Virus record (IMG/VR): IMGVR_UViG_3300034198_030914
Coordinates: 1-64,000 of that record
Strand: one strand, 5' to 3'
Length of the DNA stretch: 64,000 nt
Source: a virus
The notes beneath the pieces were generated by a model. The model made no database searches, had not been told where the DNA came from, and was given only the letters and a program-made list of their open reading frames with translations. Both the position numbers and the translations under genes were made by a program. Shown piece by piece: positions 1 to 7,984 of the stretch (positions are counted from its first letter, which is position 1; each line of letters starts with the position of its first letter).

Positions 1-434
1 TAAGCCGGAACTGTAATAACTGCTTTAGTCACGGGTTGCCCTAAAAAGTCCTCAGCTGTTTGTTTCAGTTTCTGAAGAATCATAGCTGAAATTTCTTGTG
101 GTGTGTAGTGTTTATCATCGATAAGTACACCTGGAACATTGTTCCCAATTTTCTCTACTTTGTAAGGTACTCTGGTAATTTCATCTTTGCAATTAGAGAA
201 ATCTTTGCCGATGAAACGCTTGATTGAATAAACTGTTTTGGTTGGATTTGTAACAGCTTGTCTTTTTGCTGAATCCCCAATTTTTCTGTCAGTTCCAGTG
301 AATCCAACTACAGATGGTGTTGTTCTTCTACCTTCACTGTTTGTGATAACCACTGGTTCACCATTTTGAACAACACAAAGGGCCGAATTTGTAGTCCCCA
401 AATCAATACCCAATACATACTCTTTTTTACTCAT
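1..434 (-). CDS. dnaK: DnaK (Hsp70) chaperone, N-terminal part, runs off window
   Basis: The reverse strand from an ATG at 434 gives 144 residues beginning [18 protein letters not shown], the Hsp70 phosphate-1 loop, followed by an Hsp70-type segment ([21 protein letters not shown]) and ending at AVITVPA. This is the start of the actin-like ATPase domain of DnaK; the rest lies beyond position 1. Hsp70 is an ATP-dependent foldase working with J-proteins, and a J-domain protein is encoded at 51807-52406. The gene has its own leader, with a palindrome at 485-505. Family assignment is very secure. A phage-encoded DnaK is unusual; capture from a host is an inference. Confidence 0.96.
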   Translation of the reverse strand, partial: MSKKEYVLGIDLGTTNSALCVVQNGEPVVITNSEGRRTTPSVVGFTGTDRKIGDSAKRQAVTNPTKTVYSIKRFIGKDFSNCKDEITRVPYKVEKIGNNVPGVLIDDKHYTPQEISAMILQKLKQTAEDFLGQPVTKAVITVPA

Positions 435-484
435 AATTTAAATTTTTTTTATTTTAAATTTTTCAATAAGTGTGCCAAAAATTA

Positions 485-505
485 AAACTGACAAATTGTC
501 AGTTT
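485..505. promoter_or_regulatory. Perfect inverted repeat in the dnaK leader
   Basis: AAACTGACA-AAT-TGTCAGTTT is a perfect 9-bp inverted repeat with a 3-base spacer, about 50 bases upstream of the dnaK start; a further TGTCA half-site lies at about 510. It has no T-tract typical of a terminator, so an operator or heat-shock-type control site is more likely. It is not the CIRCE sequence. The role is inferred from position only. Confidence 0.45.
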
Positions 506-574
506 AAGTTGTCACTTTACATAATGTTATATGTTAGTAGAGAATAAAGTTTAAGAAAAAATTGAAAAAATTTT

Positions 575-1849
575 CTAATATAGTCCATCCAGCTCACCAC
601 CGGTGTCTCTCATTTCATATTCAGCTCCACGCATTACATTTGAAATAGTATTATTTGATTTATTTAAATAGGGGAGACTATCCACAAATGGATAATAATC
701 AAAATTTACCTCATCTAAAGTAACGTAATAAGCAGCACTTTTAGTTTGTGAACCGTTACTAACTTTAAAACCCATGGATGAGCCAGATGTTTTAGAGTCT
801 TGATATACTTTATACCACCAACCATTCCTTTCAGCAAATCTTTTGAACAAATCTATATCCGAATCATAATTTGTGTAAATTCTATCCATAAACATATCTC
901 CTCCATCGGTTTTCCATAGAAGTGCTCTTCCCCTTATCTTATCACTAGCCCACTTTCCATTTTGCAGTTTGCCAAAATTACTATAGAGAATGACCAATTG
1001 GCAAACATCATCATTATACCTATAAATATCAAAATATTCGCTATTTACATCTGCCATACAAGAAAGGCCAAGAGTCGAACTACCTCCATGTTCATATCTT
1101 CGATAATTATACCAATAAGGAATATCTCTTTCTGAAACAATATCAAACTTCAAAAAGGCATCATTCATTATATCAAATGAAGATTTATAAGCATTAACAA
1201 AGTCTTCTAATTCTTTATCTGTAAATTGTATTCCAGCCGCAGTCAAGATACTTCTTATGGCTCTACCAATGTTTATAGGATTTTTAGTAAGTTGCCAAAC
1301 CTTTTCAGCTCTATCATCTCTAACACTCAATGCTTCCCTATCATAAATAGAATAGTTATCACCATTGAATTTAAATAAGACATAGGTTTTACCTGGTGTG
1401 TCTTTAGAGGGTGTCTCTGCAAGAATTTCACCTACTTGTCCTTGATTAGGTTTAACATAATCCATAGTTTCAGGATCGAAACCTAATTCATCAAAAATTA
1501 GTTGATTTATATAATTACCATCTGAATCTTTATTCAGAGTGAATCTTCTGTAAACATGGGTTTGATTTACTTGATATTTCAGAGATTCCTGTCCTAATAT
1601 TTCTTGAGCCTTTTTATCTTGAACAAAGAAAATTTTATCTTTTTCAGGATGTATATCGAAAAAGTTTTGAGATATTGCCAAGTCCCTACCTGTTCTAATA
1701 ACTTGCAATAATTCTTTTTTTAATCTTGATTCTGTTAAAGAGTCAATTAGATTCTGTAACTTATTAGAAAGAACAAGTTTACTTTCTAATATTAGAGATT
1801 CTAATAGTGAATCCAATTTGAAGTCTAAAAATTTACTTAATTTATTCAT
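575..1849 (-). CDS. Conserved phage protein with SCM / FDIY / GRALLW motifs
   Basis: A 424-residue protein. The N-terminal 60 residues are leucine/serine-rich helix. The second half carries a chain of motifs I recognise from a widespread hypothetical family of large phages: GLSCM (about residue 262), YFDIYRY, LVILYS, GRALLW and MDRIYT, followed by an NGWWYK segment. No catalytic function is known to me; the invariant Ser-Cys and Trp-rich blocks suggest a compact enzyme or binding fold. It ends 140 bases upstream of dnaK and starts one base after the end of the next gene, so 575-2929 reads as one minus-strand operon. The start MNKLSKFLDF weakly resembles the N-terminal tag seen elsewhere in the window. 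Confidence 0.75.
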   Translation of the reverse strand: MNKLSKFLDFKLDSLLESLILESKLVLSNKLQNLIDSLTESRLKKELLQVIRTGRDLAISQNFFDIHPEKDKIFFVQDKKAQEILGQESLKYQVNQTHVYRRFTLNKDSDGNYINQLIFDELGFDPETMDYVKPNQGQVGEILAETPSKDTPGKTYVLFKFNGDNYSIYDREALSVRDDRAEKVWQLTKNPINIGRAIRSILTAAGIQFTDKELEDFVNAYKSSFDIMNDAFLKFDIVSERDIPYWYNYRRYEHGGSSTLGLSCMADVNSEYFDIYRYNDDVCQLVILYSNFGKLQNGKWASDKIRGRALLWKTDGGDMFMDRIYTNYDSDIDLFKRFAERNGWWYKVYQDSKTSGSSMGFKVSNGSQTKSAAYYVTLDEVNFDYYPFVDSLPYLNKSNNTISNVMRGAEYEMRDTGGELDGLY

Positions 1850-1850
1850 G

Positions 1851-2366
1851 TTATTTGACTTTTAATCTTTCATATCTTTGTTGCTCCATATAGGCCAGGA
1901 GATCTTCATAGGTTGCCGCACCTGGATTTTTAATTACATTTTCAGGATTAGCTTTGACACTCTTCTTTATTTCAACTTCTTCTTCTTTTTTCCTTAGTCT
2001 GTCTTGATATTCGGTTTCTATTGTTTTAATCAAGTGACCTAAATAAAAGTCAATTCCCTTTTCTTTTACCAATTTAAAATCAAAATCAAATATAAATTCC
2101 TCTCTATCAAAATAGAAAGCCAATTTATCTTCCAAGATGTAGTGATCCGAATAGAATTTTATATTTCCGATATTTCCCTGTCCGGATATGGTAGTGCGAT
2201 ACATAGTATTGTAAAAATAAGCAAACTCATCTTTTTGACTCAATACTCTTTCGGAGTTATTAGCTTCTAGCGTAGCTGAATAACCAAGATTTACTCGGTA
2301 ATATTTACTACCAGATTTAAAAATTTGTATGATTTTATAATTTGTAACAATGTTATAAGTATTCAT
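1851..2366 (-). CDS. Hypothetical protein
   Basis: A 171-residue protein I do not recognise. The N-terminal two thirds are mixed beta/aromatic (NIVTNYKIIQIF, AFYFDREEFIFDFDF), and the C-terminal third is charged and helical (YQDRLRKKEEEVEIKK), ending in a basic tail. It sits 2 bases from the gene on either side, so it is probably translated from the same message as 575-1849 and 2369-2929. No signal peptide or membrane segment is visible. Confidence 0.7.
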   Translation of the reverse strand: MNTYNIVTNYKIIQIFKSGSKYYRVNLGYSATLEANNSERVLSQKDEFAYFYNTMYRTTISGQGNIGNIKFYSDHYILEDKLAFYFDREEFIFDFDFKLVKEKGIDFYLGHLIKTIETEYQDRLRKKEEEVEIKKSVKANPENVIKNPGAATYEDLLAYMEQQRYERLKVK

Positions 2367-2368
2367 AA

Positions 2369-2929
2369 TTATTCTTCTGTTTCTATCTCGAAATCCTCTT
2401 CGCTTTCACCACCAGATTCTTCCAATTCTATTTTAAGTTCTATCAAAAACTCTTCATCTATTTTTTCTAATTCAACTGTTTTCATAAGGGGTCCAGCCAC
2501 TAATTCAAAATCATCTAATGAATATTTCTTGAATTTAATTTGACAATTTTTAATTTCTTCGTCTGAATAGTCTTTATCTTTGGACTTTGGTAGGGCATCT
2601 TTCAAGTCAATCGTAAAAAGTATATCATATAGAAATTCTTCATCAGTGAATTTTAATTTCAGGTTATCATATATCTTCGAGTATTTAGATAATTCAAGAC
2701 TTTGCATTTGTAAACCCAAGTCCATAAAACTCAATTCACCTTTTTCTTTTCTATCTAAGTCCTGTTTTTCGCCATATCTTTTCACTTCACCATCTTCGAC
2801 TTGGGCACTAGTAAACATCTTTTCAATTCTCTTCTGAAGTTTTTTCAAGGCTAATTGAACATAAGTTTCTGGTGTATCATGATTATTTTCTTTAAGAAAC
2901 TCTAAATACTTATAAATTTTTTCAATCAT
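2369..2929 (-). CDS. Hypothetical acidic protein
   Basis: A 186-residue protein of unknown function. It is helical at the N-terminus (IEKIYKYLEFLKENN), and its last 25 residues are strongly acidic (ESGGESEEDFEIETEE), a style common in phage scaffolding or DNA-mimic-like proteins, though nothing else supports either role. It is the first gene of the 575-2929 operon and is preceded by a good copy of the TTTTAATATATAG box at 2951-2966, about 20 bases from the ATG. Confidence 0.7.
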   Translation of the reverse strand: MIEKIYKYLEFLKENNHDTPETYVQLALKKLQKRIEKMFTSAQVEDGEVKRYGEKQDLDRKEKGELSFMDLGLQMQSLELSKYSKIYDNLKLKFTDEEFLYDILFTIDLKDALPKSKDKDYSDEEIKNCQIKFKKYSLDDFELVAGPLMKTVELEKIDEEFLIELKIELEESGGESEEDFEIETEE

Positions 2930-2950
2930 TTGGAAAAATATTTTTATTAT

Positions 2951-2966
2951 CTATATATTAAAAAAA
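2951..2966 (-). promoter_or_regulatory. Putative phage promoter box (TTTTAATATATAG type)
   Basis: Read on the minus strand this is TTTTTTTAATATATAG, about 20 bases upstream of the ATG at 2929. The same core precedes many other genes in the window at a similar distance. It may be a late-type promoter, analogous in position and composition to the T4 late TATAAATA box. This is an inference from recurrence. Confidence 0.45.
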
Positions 2967-3032
2967 TAAACCACTTAAAATTTTTTATTTATAAAATTTT
3001 ATAGTATTTTTACAATCTAATCTAAACGAACT

Positions 3033-3950
3033 ATGAACAACATTGGTTACTGCTGTATCAACCTCTCGATGAATGAGGGTCTAAAAAAGAAAGACTATAT
3101 CTCCGTAAATCGAGGTATGACGAAAAAAACATTTGAATCTAAAGGTTTAGATTATGTCTCTGAACTAACACTGAAGAATCTTGACGATCTTCAAAAAATT
3201 CTCGAATGGAACCTGAAGAATGATATTTCAGTCTACAGGATGTCAAGTGATATGTTTCCTTGTCTTGGTTTTTATAAAATAGAAGACTTACCTAACATAA
3301 AACTAATAGAGTCTAAACTCAGAAAATCTGGCAAATTTGCCATGGATAATGGATTTAGGCTTTCATTTCACCCATCTCATTTTTGTATATTAGCTAGTGA
3401 GAACGAAAGGGTAGTTTTGAATGCTATTGATGAATTAGATAAGCACTCTCAAATTTTAGACTTGATGGGTTTAGAGCAGTCTACTTTCTATCCTGTAAAC
3501 ATACACATTGGTACAACCAAACCCGGTAGAGAAGAAGCTTGTCAAAAATTCTGTCAGAACTTTGAGTTATTATCTGATTCTTGTAAAAAACGATTGACTG
3601 TTGAAAATGATGATAGTCCAAATCAATATTCTGTGAAGATGTTGTATGATTGGGTTCACACGAAAATAAACATCCCTATTGTTTTCGATAGCTTTCACCA
3701 TAAATTAAATTCAGGTGGTTACTCTGAAAAAGATGCACTTAATTTAGCAATTTCAACCTGGAAAACAAAACCACTGTGTCATCATTCAAGTTCAAGAAAA
3801 GAATTTGAGGATATATCTGCTAAATCTGAAGCACACTCCGATTTTCTCTACGAGAAATTTAATGACTATGACAATTCATTGGATATCGAAATGGAGTGTA
3901 AAATGAAGGATATAGCACTAAAAAAATATATTTCCGATTTCATGAAATAA
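3033..3950 (+). CDS. uvsE: UV-damage endonuclease (UVDE/UvsE family)
   Basis: A 305-residue protein with the signature string of UVDE: NIGYCCINLSM at the N-terminus, YRMSSDMFP near 75, SFHPSHF near 108, VNIHIGTT, LTVENDD, IVFDSFHHKLN, CHHSSS and a terminal DIEMECKMKDIAL. These supply the His/Asp/Glu metal ligands of the TIM-barrel nuclease, which nicks DNA 5' to UV photoproducts and abasic sites. Length is normal for the family. It starts a short plus-strand run, divergent from 2929, and is followed 48 bases later by a mobile endonuclease. T4 uses a different UV enzyme (DenV), so this is an alternative repair route. Very likely intact. Confidence 0.93.
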   Translation: MNNIGYCCINLSMNEGLKKKDYISVNRGMTKKTFESKGLDYVSELTLKNLDDLQKILEWNLKNDISVYRMSSDMFPCLGFYKIEDLPNIKLIESKLRKSGKFAMDNGFRLSFHPSHFCILASENERVVLNAIDELDKHSQILDLMGLEQSTFYPVNIHIGTTKPGREEACQKFCQNFELLSDSCKKRLTVENDDSPNQYSVKMLYDWVHTKINIPIVFDSFHHKLNSGGYSEKDALNLAISTWKTKPLCHHSSSRKEFEDISAKSEAHSDFLYEKFNDYDNSLDIEMECKMKDIALKKYISDFMK

Positions 3951-3998
3951 TATATATAGGAATACCAATCGTATTGGATAAAATTATTTCAAAAATAA

Positions 3999-5021
3999 AT
4001 GGAAGATATATTGTTGATTGAAAATGAGTTATTTACTAATGAAAATTTTATTAGAATTTGGAAGAAAATCAAAACTAATGGTATACTTGGCTTAATTATT
4101 AATAAATTTCCCTTCCTTGAAGGAAAGAAAATTTCACAAATAATGTACCATTTCAGTAATAAAATTTATTCAGAAATCAAATGTCATTGTTGTAATAAAA
4201 ATGTACGTTATATTAATTTCAATAAAGGTTATGTAAAATATTGTTCAAACAGCTGTCAGTCTAAAGATTTCTGGAATAATGTTTCTGAGGATAAATTAAA
4301 ATTGAGAAGTCTTCGATCTAAAGAAACTTGTATGAAAAAGTATGGTGTTGATAATCCTCAAAAATCAGAAAAAGTGAAGCTAAAGTCGAAAAATACAAAT
4401 ATTCAGAAATACGGAGTTGAACATCACTTAAAAACCACAGAGGGTAAATTAAAAATACAAGAATCAGTGACAAAGAAATATGGTGTACATAATATATCAA
4501 AGTTGGAATCAGTAAAATCAAAAAAATTGATGAAATCTCTGTCTAAAACAGAAAATGAAAAGAAATCCATTTCAGAAAAATATAAGAAAACATGTTTAGA
4601 AAAATATGGTGTCACACACTTAAGTAAGGATGCAGACTTTTTAGAAGAAAATTTGAAAAAATCATTCTCACATAAAATGTATAGTCTTCCGAGTGGAAAA
4701 ATTATATCATTACAGGGGTATGAACCAATGGCATTGGATTATTTATTAATCAATTACAAAGAATCTGATATCTTCACTAAAAATTCCGACATAGAGAAAT
4801 TAATTGGTAAATTTATTTACAAAGGTGATGATTTGAAAGATCATCGTTATTTTCCTGATATTTACATAGAATCTGAGAATAGAATCATTGAAGTCAAAAG
4901 TGACTTCACATATGAATTAGACTTAGATAATAACTTAAAAAAGAAACAATCTGTAATTGATAGGAATATCAGATTCAATTTTTTTATAATTTATTCTGAT
5001 GGAAATATTAAAGAGATATGA
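3999..5021 (+). CDS. Mobile endonuclease with KYGV repeats and PD-(D/E)XK-like domain
   Basis: A 340-residue protein. It opens with a Cys-rich finger-like segment (CHCCNKNVRY, then YCSNSCQSK). Residues about 105-215 hold at least four repeats of the KYGVxxxxKxxxxxxKxxxT type, the DNA-binding repeats of phage Hef-like homing endonucleases. The C-terminus (HRYFPDIYIESENRIIEVKSDF) has the D...ExK spacing of a PD-(D/E)XK nuclease. It is related to 61867-62607 and, in the repeats, to 55698-57347. Such genes are intergenic parasites that spread by cutting related phage genomes. The exact subfamily is uncertain. Confidence 0.75.
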   Translation: MEDILLIENELFTNENFIRIWKKIKTNGILGLIINKFPFLEGKKISQIMYHFSNKIYSEIKCHCCNKNVRYINFNKGYVKYCSNSCQSKDFWNNVSEDKLKLRSLRSKETCMKKYGVDNPQKSEKVKLKSKNTNIQKYGVEHHLKTTEGKLKIQESVTKKYGVHNISKLESVKSKKLMKSLSKTENEKKSISEKYKKTCLEKYGVTHLSKDADFLEENLKKSFSHKMYSLPSGKIISLQGYEPMALDYLLINYKESDIFTKNSDIEKLIGKFIYKGDDLKDHRYFPDIYIESENRIIEVKSDFTYELDLDNNLKKKQSVIDRNIRFNFFIIYSDGNIKEI

Positions 5022-5039
5022 ACAAAACCACTTACACAT

Positions 5040-5186
5040 ATGAGTTCTTCTAAAAAGTTAGAAGATGAAAAGTCTGTTGCTATTGCTCATGCTGATTATA
5101 TCTATGAAAAGATTGAGACTTTCGGTTTAGAATTTGATACGGAAGTGGAGGCAAAAGCCAAAGAAATGGCAGTTTTGAAATATAGA
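5040..5186 (+). CDS. Small ORF, possibly frameshifted near its 3' end
   Basis: The ATG at 5040 opens 48 codons (MSSSKKLEDEKSVAIAHADY...), helical and acidic. The final residues look unnatural (KRNGSFEI). Moving one base at the AAAA run near 5160 would instead give KEMAVLKYRKDF with a stop at 5197-5199, just before the terminator at 5217. That pattern suggests a single-base insertion in a real small gene, or a sequencing slip. Function unknown. Confidence 0.3.
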
Positions 5187-5216
5187 AAGGATTTTTAATA
5201 AAAAATAATTAATATA

Positions 5217-5253
5217 AAAAAGTGAATAGTTTTAAACTATTCACTTTTTTTTT
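5217..5253. terminator. Bidirectional intrinsic terminator
   Basis: An 11-bp arm GTGAATAGTTT / AAACTATTCAC with one central base (5222-5244), flanked by A5 on the left and T9 on the right, so it can end transcription from both strands. It lies between the end of the plus-strand run and the end of the minus-strand gene at 5237, whose stop codon lies within the hairpin. Confidence 0.85.
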
Positions 5254-5668
5254 CTGAATCTACATATTTATAATCAATGTAGAATAGTTGAGCCGTGGGT
5301 GCCCCTAATGGTGATACACCTTTAGACTTCAATTTTTTATATTCTTCATCCTCTTCTAATCTTTTCTCAACAAAAACTTCATCCTCTAAAATAGAACCTA
5401 ATTTACCATCACGATTTTCTTGTACCACTCTATCCTTCACAGATTTAATTTCTTCATCCGATGCGAAAAATAAATCGTTGGATATGGGTTTAGCGGCGAG
5501 TTTCATAGCCATTGGTAATAAAGTAGTAAACTCTTCAGTTTTGGTTTCTTCTAATATTTGATTCGATTGATTTTCAGCTAACTGAGATATATTCTCTAAT
5601 TGAGAACCAGTTAATCCAATTTTACCAAGAACCCTCTCCCACTTTTCTATAATCTTTTGTTTATCCAT
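5237..5668 (-). CDS. Hypothetical protein downstream of nusG
   Basis: A 143-residue protein starting at the ATG at 5668 (MDKQKIIEKWERVLGKIGL); an upstream TTG at 5677 would add three residues and overlap nusG. Mostly helical and acidic, ending with an aromatic strand APTAQLFYIDYKY and a charged tail. I do not recognise it. It is the last gene of the minus-strand run 5237-7936 and its stop lies in the terminator hairpin. Tight spacing to nusG (one base) suggests co-translation. Confidence 0.65.
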   Translation of the reverse strand: MDKQKIIEKWERVLGKIGLTGSQLENISQLAENQSNQILEETKTEEFTTLLPMAMKLAAKPISNDLFFASDEEIKSVKDRVVQENRDGKLGSILEDEVFVEKRLEEDEEYKKLKSKGVSPLGAPTAQLFYIDYKYVDSEKKSE

Positions 5669-5669
5669 T

Positions 5670-6209
5670 TTAGTCAACTATTTTTATAATTTCATTTAGG
5701 GTTAAGTCAACTGTAGTAGGTCTTCCGAAAATTAGGACTTCTACACGAACCTTACCATTTTCTTCTATTCTATCAATTGTACCTTTGAAATTTTGAAATG
5801 GTCCTGTGATTACCTCAACTCTTTCACCTTTAATTAAAGTTGATTCAACTACTTCTTTAGTTTTTTCTTTCTCAACAATCATTTTATCAATCTCTGATTG
5901 TTTTAGTGGTTGTGCTAAACCTCTAGCATCTTTTAAGACATTAGTTGCCCCATTCGTACCTTTTACTAAGTGTTCTACTTTATCAATAGAATCTGTTTGT
6001 ACAAAAACATAACCGGGATAGAGTATTTGTTCTTTGACAACTTTTTTGCCGTTTTTAACAGAGGCTACCGCTTTTGTTGGTATAAGGAAGTTGAGTTCCA
6101 TATTGTAATATCTCATCATATCAGTTTTGATTCTCTCAGATACTGATTTTTCTCTGTTGTTTTGTACTTTGATTGTGTACCATTTTGTTTTACTTAGTTC
6201 TGCTATCAT
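5670..6209 (-). CDS. nusG: NusG-like transcription elongation/antitermination factor
   Basis: A 179-residue protein with an N-terminal NGN domain (KWYTIKVQNNREKSVSERI at residues 9-27, then LYPGYVFVQTD near 63-73) and a C-terminal KOW domain (KGERVEVITGPFQNFKGTI near 127-145, then RVEVLIFGRPTTVDL). This is the full NusG architecture and length. NusG binds the RNA polymerase clamp and links it to ribosomes or Rho; a phage copy could recruit host polymerase for phage transcripts or block host termination, which is inference. Its ATG overlaps the previous stop as ATGA. It could also be a specialised UpxY/RfaH-like paralogue. Confidence 0.93.
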   Translation of the reverse strand: MIAELSKTKWYTIKVQNNREKSVSERIKTDMMRYYNMELNFLIPTKAVASVKNGKKVVKEQILYPGYVFVQTDSIDKVEHLVKGTNGATNVLKDARGLAQPLKQSEIDKMIVEKEKTKEVVESTLIKGERVEVITGPFQNFKGTIDRIEENGKVRVEVLIFGRPTTVDLTLNEIIKIVD

Positions 6210-6565
6210 AATAAAATATTTAATTTTGCTTGTCTATTGTTTTCTTTAATTTTTGCCATTATCTTTTCCTTATCAAGAAAATATCTAATTAGATTTTTAA
6301 CTTCTTCCTCTGTCGCAGGCTTTAGATATTTAATTTTAAGTCTGATAAAGTTATTTCCACGAAATGAAATGCCACTTGATGTTACGCCATTTTCATTCTC
6401 TTTATATGCAAAAAATAATAATTTGTGTTCTTCGTCTAAAGCTTCAATTATATAAAGATTGCCAGTAGATTTCTCTTGAACTAAGAGTGTAGTCCACCAC
6501 CTAGAAGTACCCAAGGTAGATTCTGACATTCGTATAATCTCAAATTCATTTTTTGGATTTTTCAT
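6206..6565 (-). CDS. Hypothetical protein between clamp-loader-like gene and nusG
   Basis: A 119-residue protein from the ATG at 6565 (MKNPKNEFEIIRMSE). The open frame extends further upstream, but that part overlaps the preceding gene by about 90 bases. Beta-rich centre (TSRWWTTLLVQEK, NLYIIEALDEEHKLLFFAY) and a helical C-terminus (EEEVKNLIRYFLDKEKIM). Not recognised. It overlaps the previous gene by 20 bases and the next by 4, consistent with translational coupling in the DNA-metabolism operon 5237-7936. Confidence 0.65.
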   Translation of the reverse strand: MKNPKNEFEIIRMSESTLGTSRWWTTLLVQEKSTGNLYIIEALDEEHKLLFFAYKENENGVTSSGISFRGNNFIRLKIKYLKPATEEEVKNLIRYFLDKEKIMAKIKENNRQAKLNILL

Positions 6566-6947
6566 TGGCTTCAATATATTGAATTTCCTCCCTAATTTCT
6601 TCAGGATAATATTTAAGTATAAAATCAAATTCATCTCTTTTCAAATCATATGTTTCTAAAATTTTATTGATATGTTTTTCAGAAATTTCACCTTTATCAG
6701 TTTTCTTTTCAGATTTAGACCAGAACCATTGTGGATAAGGTTTATCTTTCATGAAATTGAACCATATATCCATTCCGAGTGATTTATCAATTTCTTTTGA
6801 ATTTAGTAATTGTGAGAAATTTGGATATTTTTTGGAGAAGTACCTATTGAATATAAAAAAGTAAACCGATTTTTCCTCATCGGTCACTTTTCCCCAATTT
6901 GGCTTATCTTTAAACATTATATTAGAAACTTCTAATAGGTTTTTCAT
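6546..6947 (-). CDS. Probable clamp-loader small subunit (T4 gp62-like)
   Basis: A 133-residue protein whose pattern (FFIFNRYFSKKYP, SQLLNSKEIDK, WFNFMKDKPYPQWFW followed by SK, then a helical tail INKILETYDLKRDEFDFIL) matches the phage clamp-loader A family as I know it: an FxINR-(F/L)S block, a short LN block, a W/FxxxM block with a following KW-like motif, and a Y-x-R/K-E helix. In T4, gp62 with gp44 loads the sliding clamp. The gene sits directly upstream of RNase H with a 4-base overlap, a replication context. No gp44 or gp45 is in this window. Identification is by pattern, not search. Confidence 0.5.
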   Translation of the reverse strand: MKNLLEVSNIMFKDKPNWGKVTDEEKSVYFFIFNRYFSKKYPNFSQLLNSKEIDKSLGMDIWFNFMKDKPYPQWFWSKSEKKTDKGEISEKHINKILETYDLKRDEFDFILKYYPEEIREEIQYIEANEKSKK

Positions 6948-7936
6948 ACTTTAATAAAATTTTTAGATTCTTGATAAAGTGTATCCATTTTAGTAAATAT
7001 TTCTTCTGGTAGATTATCCATCTTCAGATAAATTAATTTCAAGTTTTTGTCTAAATTCTTTTGTATGTTTAGGATATTTGACTTTGAAACCTTTTTCTTT
7101 TCACAAATTAAGTCTGCAATATTCTCCAACAAATCTGGATCATTTAGTTCAGGCTCACCAAAATTAATTATATACTCATCAAAAAGATTCTTTGCTCCTT
7201 TTTCAGCGATTCCCCTCTTCTTACCATTTTTAATTATTGAAAAAGCAGAAGAAATATTATCAGATGTATCGCCGGCTACAATTTTAATTATAAGTGATTC
7301 TACTGGATTGACTTCTTGAATTTCGTATTTTTCTATGAATGAAGTTACTAAATTGTAGAAGTCTTGATTATCATTCAGATTGAATATATCGTTATTATCA
7401 ATTTTGGAAAAACTGTTTAAGAATAGTTGGTAGTTTTTTGGTAGAAACAACTTTTGTTTGTTATAGAATTCATTAGACATAATGTTTATGAATAGAGGGT
7501 CTAATGAAAAATTTAAGAGTTGTTTAATATCATAGTCATTACTTACTATGATGGTGGAACGATCCTCAGAGTTTCCCCTTTCAACAAGGAAAGAAATCCA
7601 ATCATCACCTTCTACATGCGGTGCCTCTAATATCTTTATACCTTTTCCTCTGATAGAATCTTTAAACTCATTGTAACAAGTGAAAACAAAATCCCAATCG
7701 ATATCAGTATCTTTTTTTCTATGGGCTTTATAGTTCGGGTTAAGTTTTTTTCTCCAAGATTTTTCTTTTGAATCAGAAACTAAATAAACATTTGCAAATG
7801 GATACCATCTCTTATATGTGGTAATTGCATTTTCTAAACTAGTATGTAAAGCTCCAAACAGTAAATTATTCTTATGTAAGGTGAAAACAAGTCTATTCAA
7901 GACAAAATTTCCATCTATTATTAAATCGCATAACAT
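6944..7936 (-). CDS. rnh: T4-type RNase H / 5'-3' exonuclease (FEN-like)
   Basis: A 330-residue PIN/FEN nuclease. It opens with LCDLIIDGNFVLNRL (first acidic ligand) and has WRKKLNPNYKAHRKK near 61-75, the helical arch segment, EGDDWISFLVE near 108-118, VSNDYDIKQLL near 130-140 and the metal/helix-hairpin-helix motif AGDTSDNI near 220. T4 RNase H removes RNA primers and flaps from Okazaki fragments. Length is close to the T4 enzyme (305 residues). First gene of the 5237-7936 operon. Functional assignment is firm. Confidence 0.9.
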   Translation of the reverse strand: MLCDLIIDGNFVLNRLVFTLHKNNLLFGALHTSLENAITTYKRWYPFANVYLVSDSKEKSWRKKLNPNYKAHRKKDTDIDWDFVFTCYNEFKDSIRGKGIKILEAPHVEGDDWISFLVERGNSEDRSTIIVSNDYDIKQLLNFSLDPLFINIMSNEFYNKQKLFLPKNYQLFLNSFSKIDNNDIFNLNDNQDFYNLVTSFIEKYEIQEVNPVESLIIKIVAGDTSDNISSAFSIIKNGKKRGIAEKGAKNLFDEYIINFGEPELNDPDLLENIADLICEKKKVSKSNILNIQKNLDKNLKLIYLKMDNLPEEIFTKMDTLYQESKNFIKV

Positions 7937-7984
7937 AGACTTTTATTATTTTTTATTTATACAAAAAAAAGTCTGGAATGTTCT

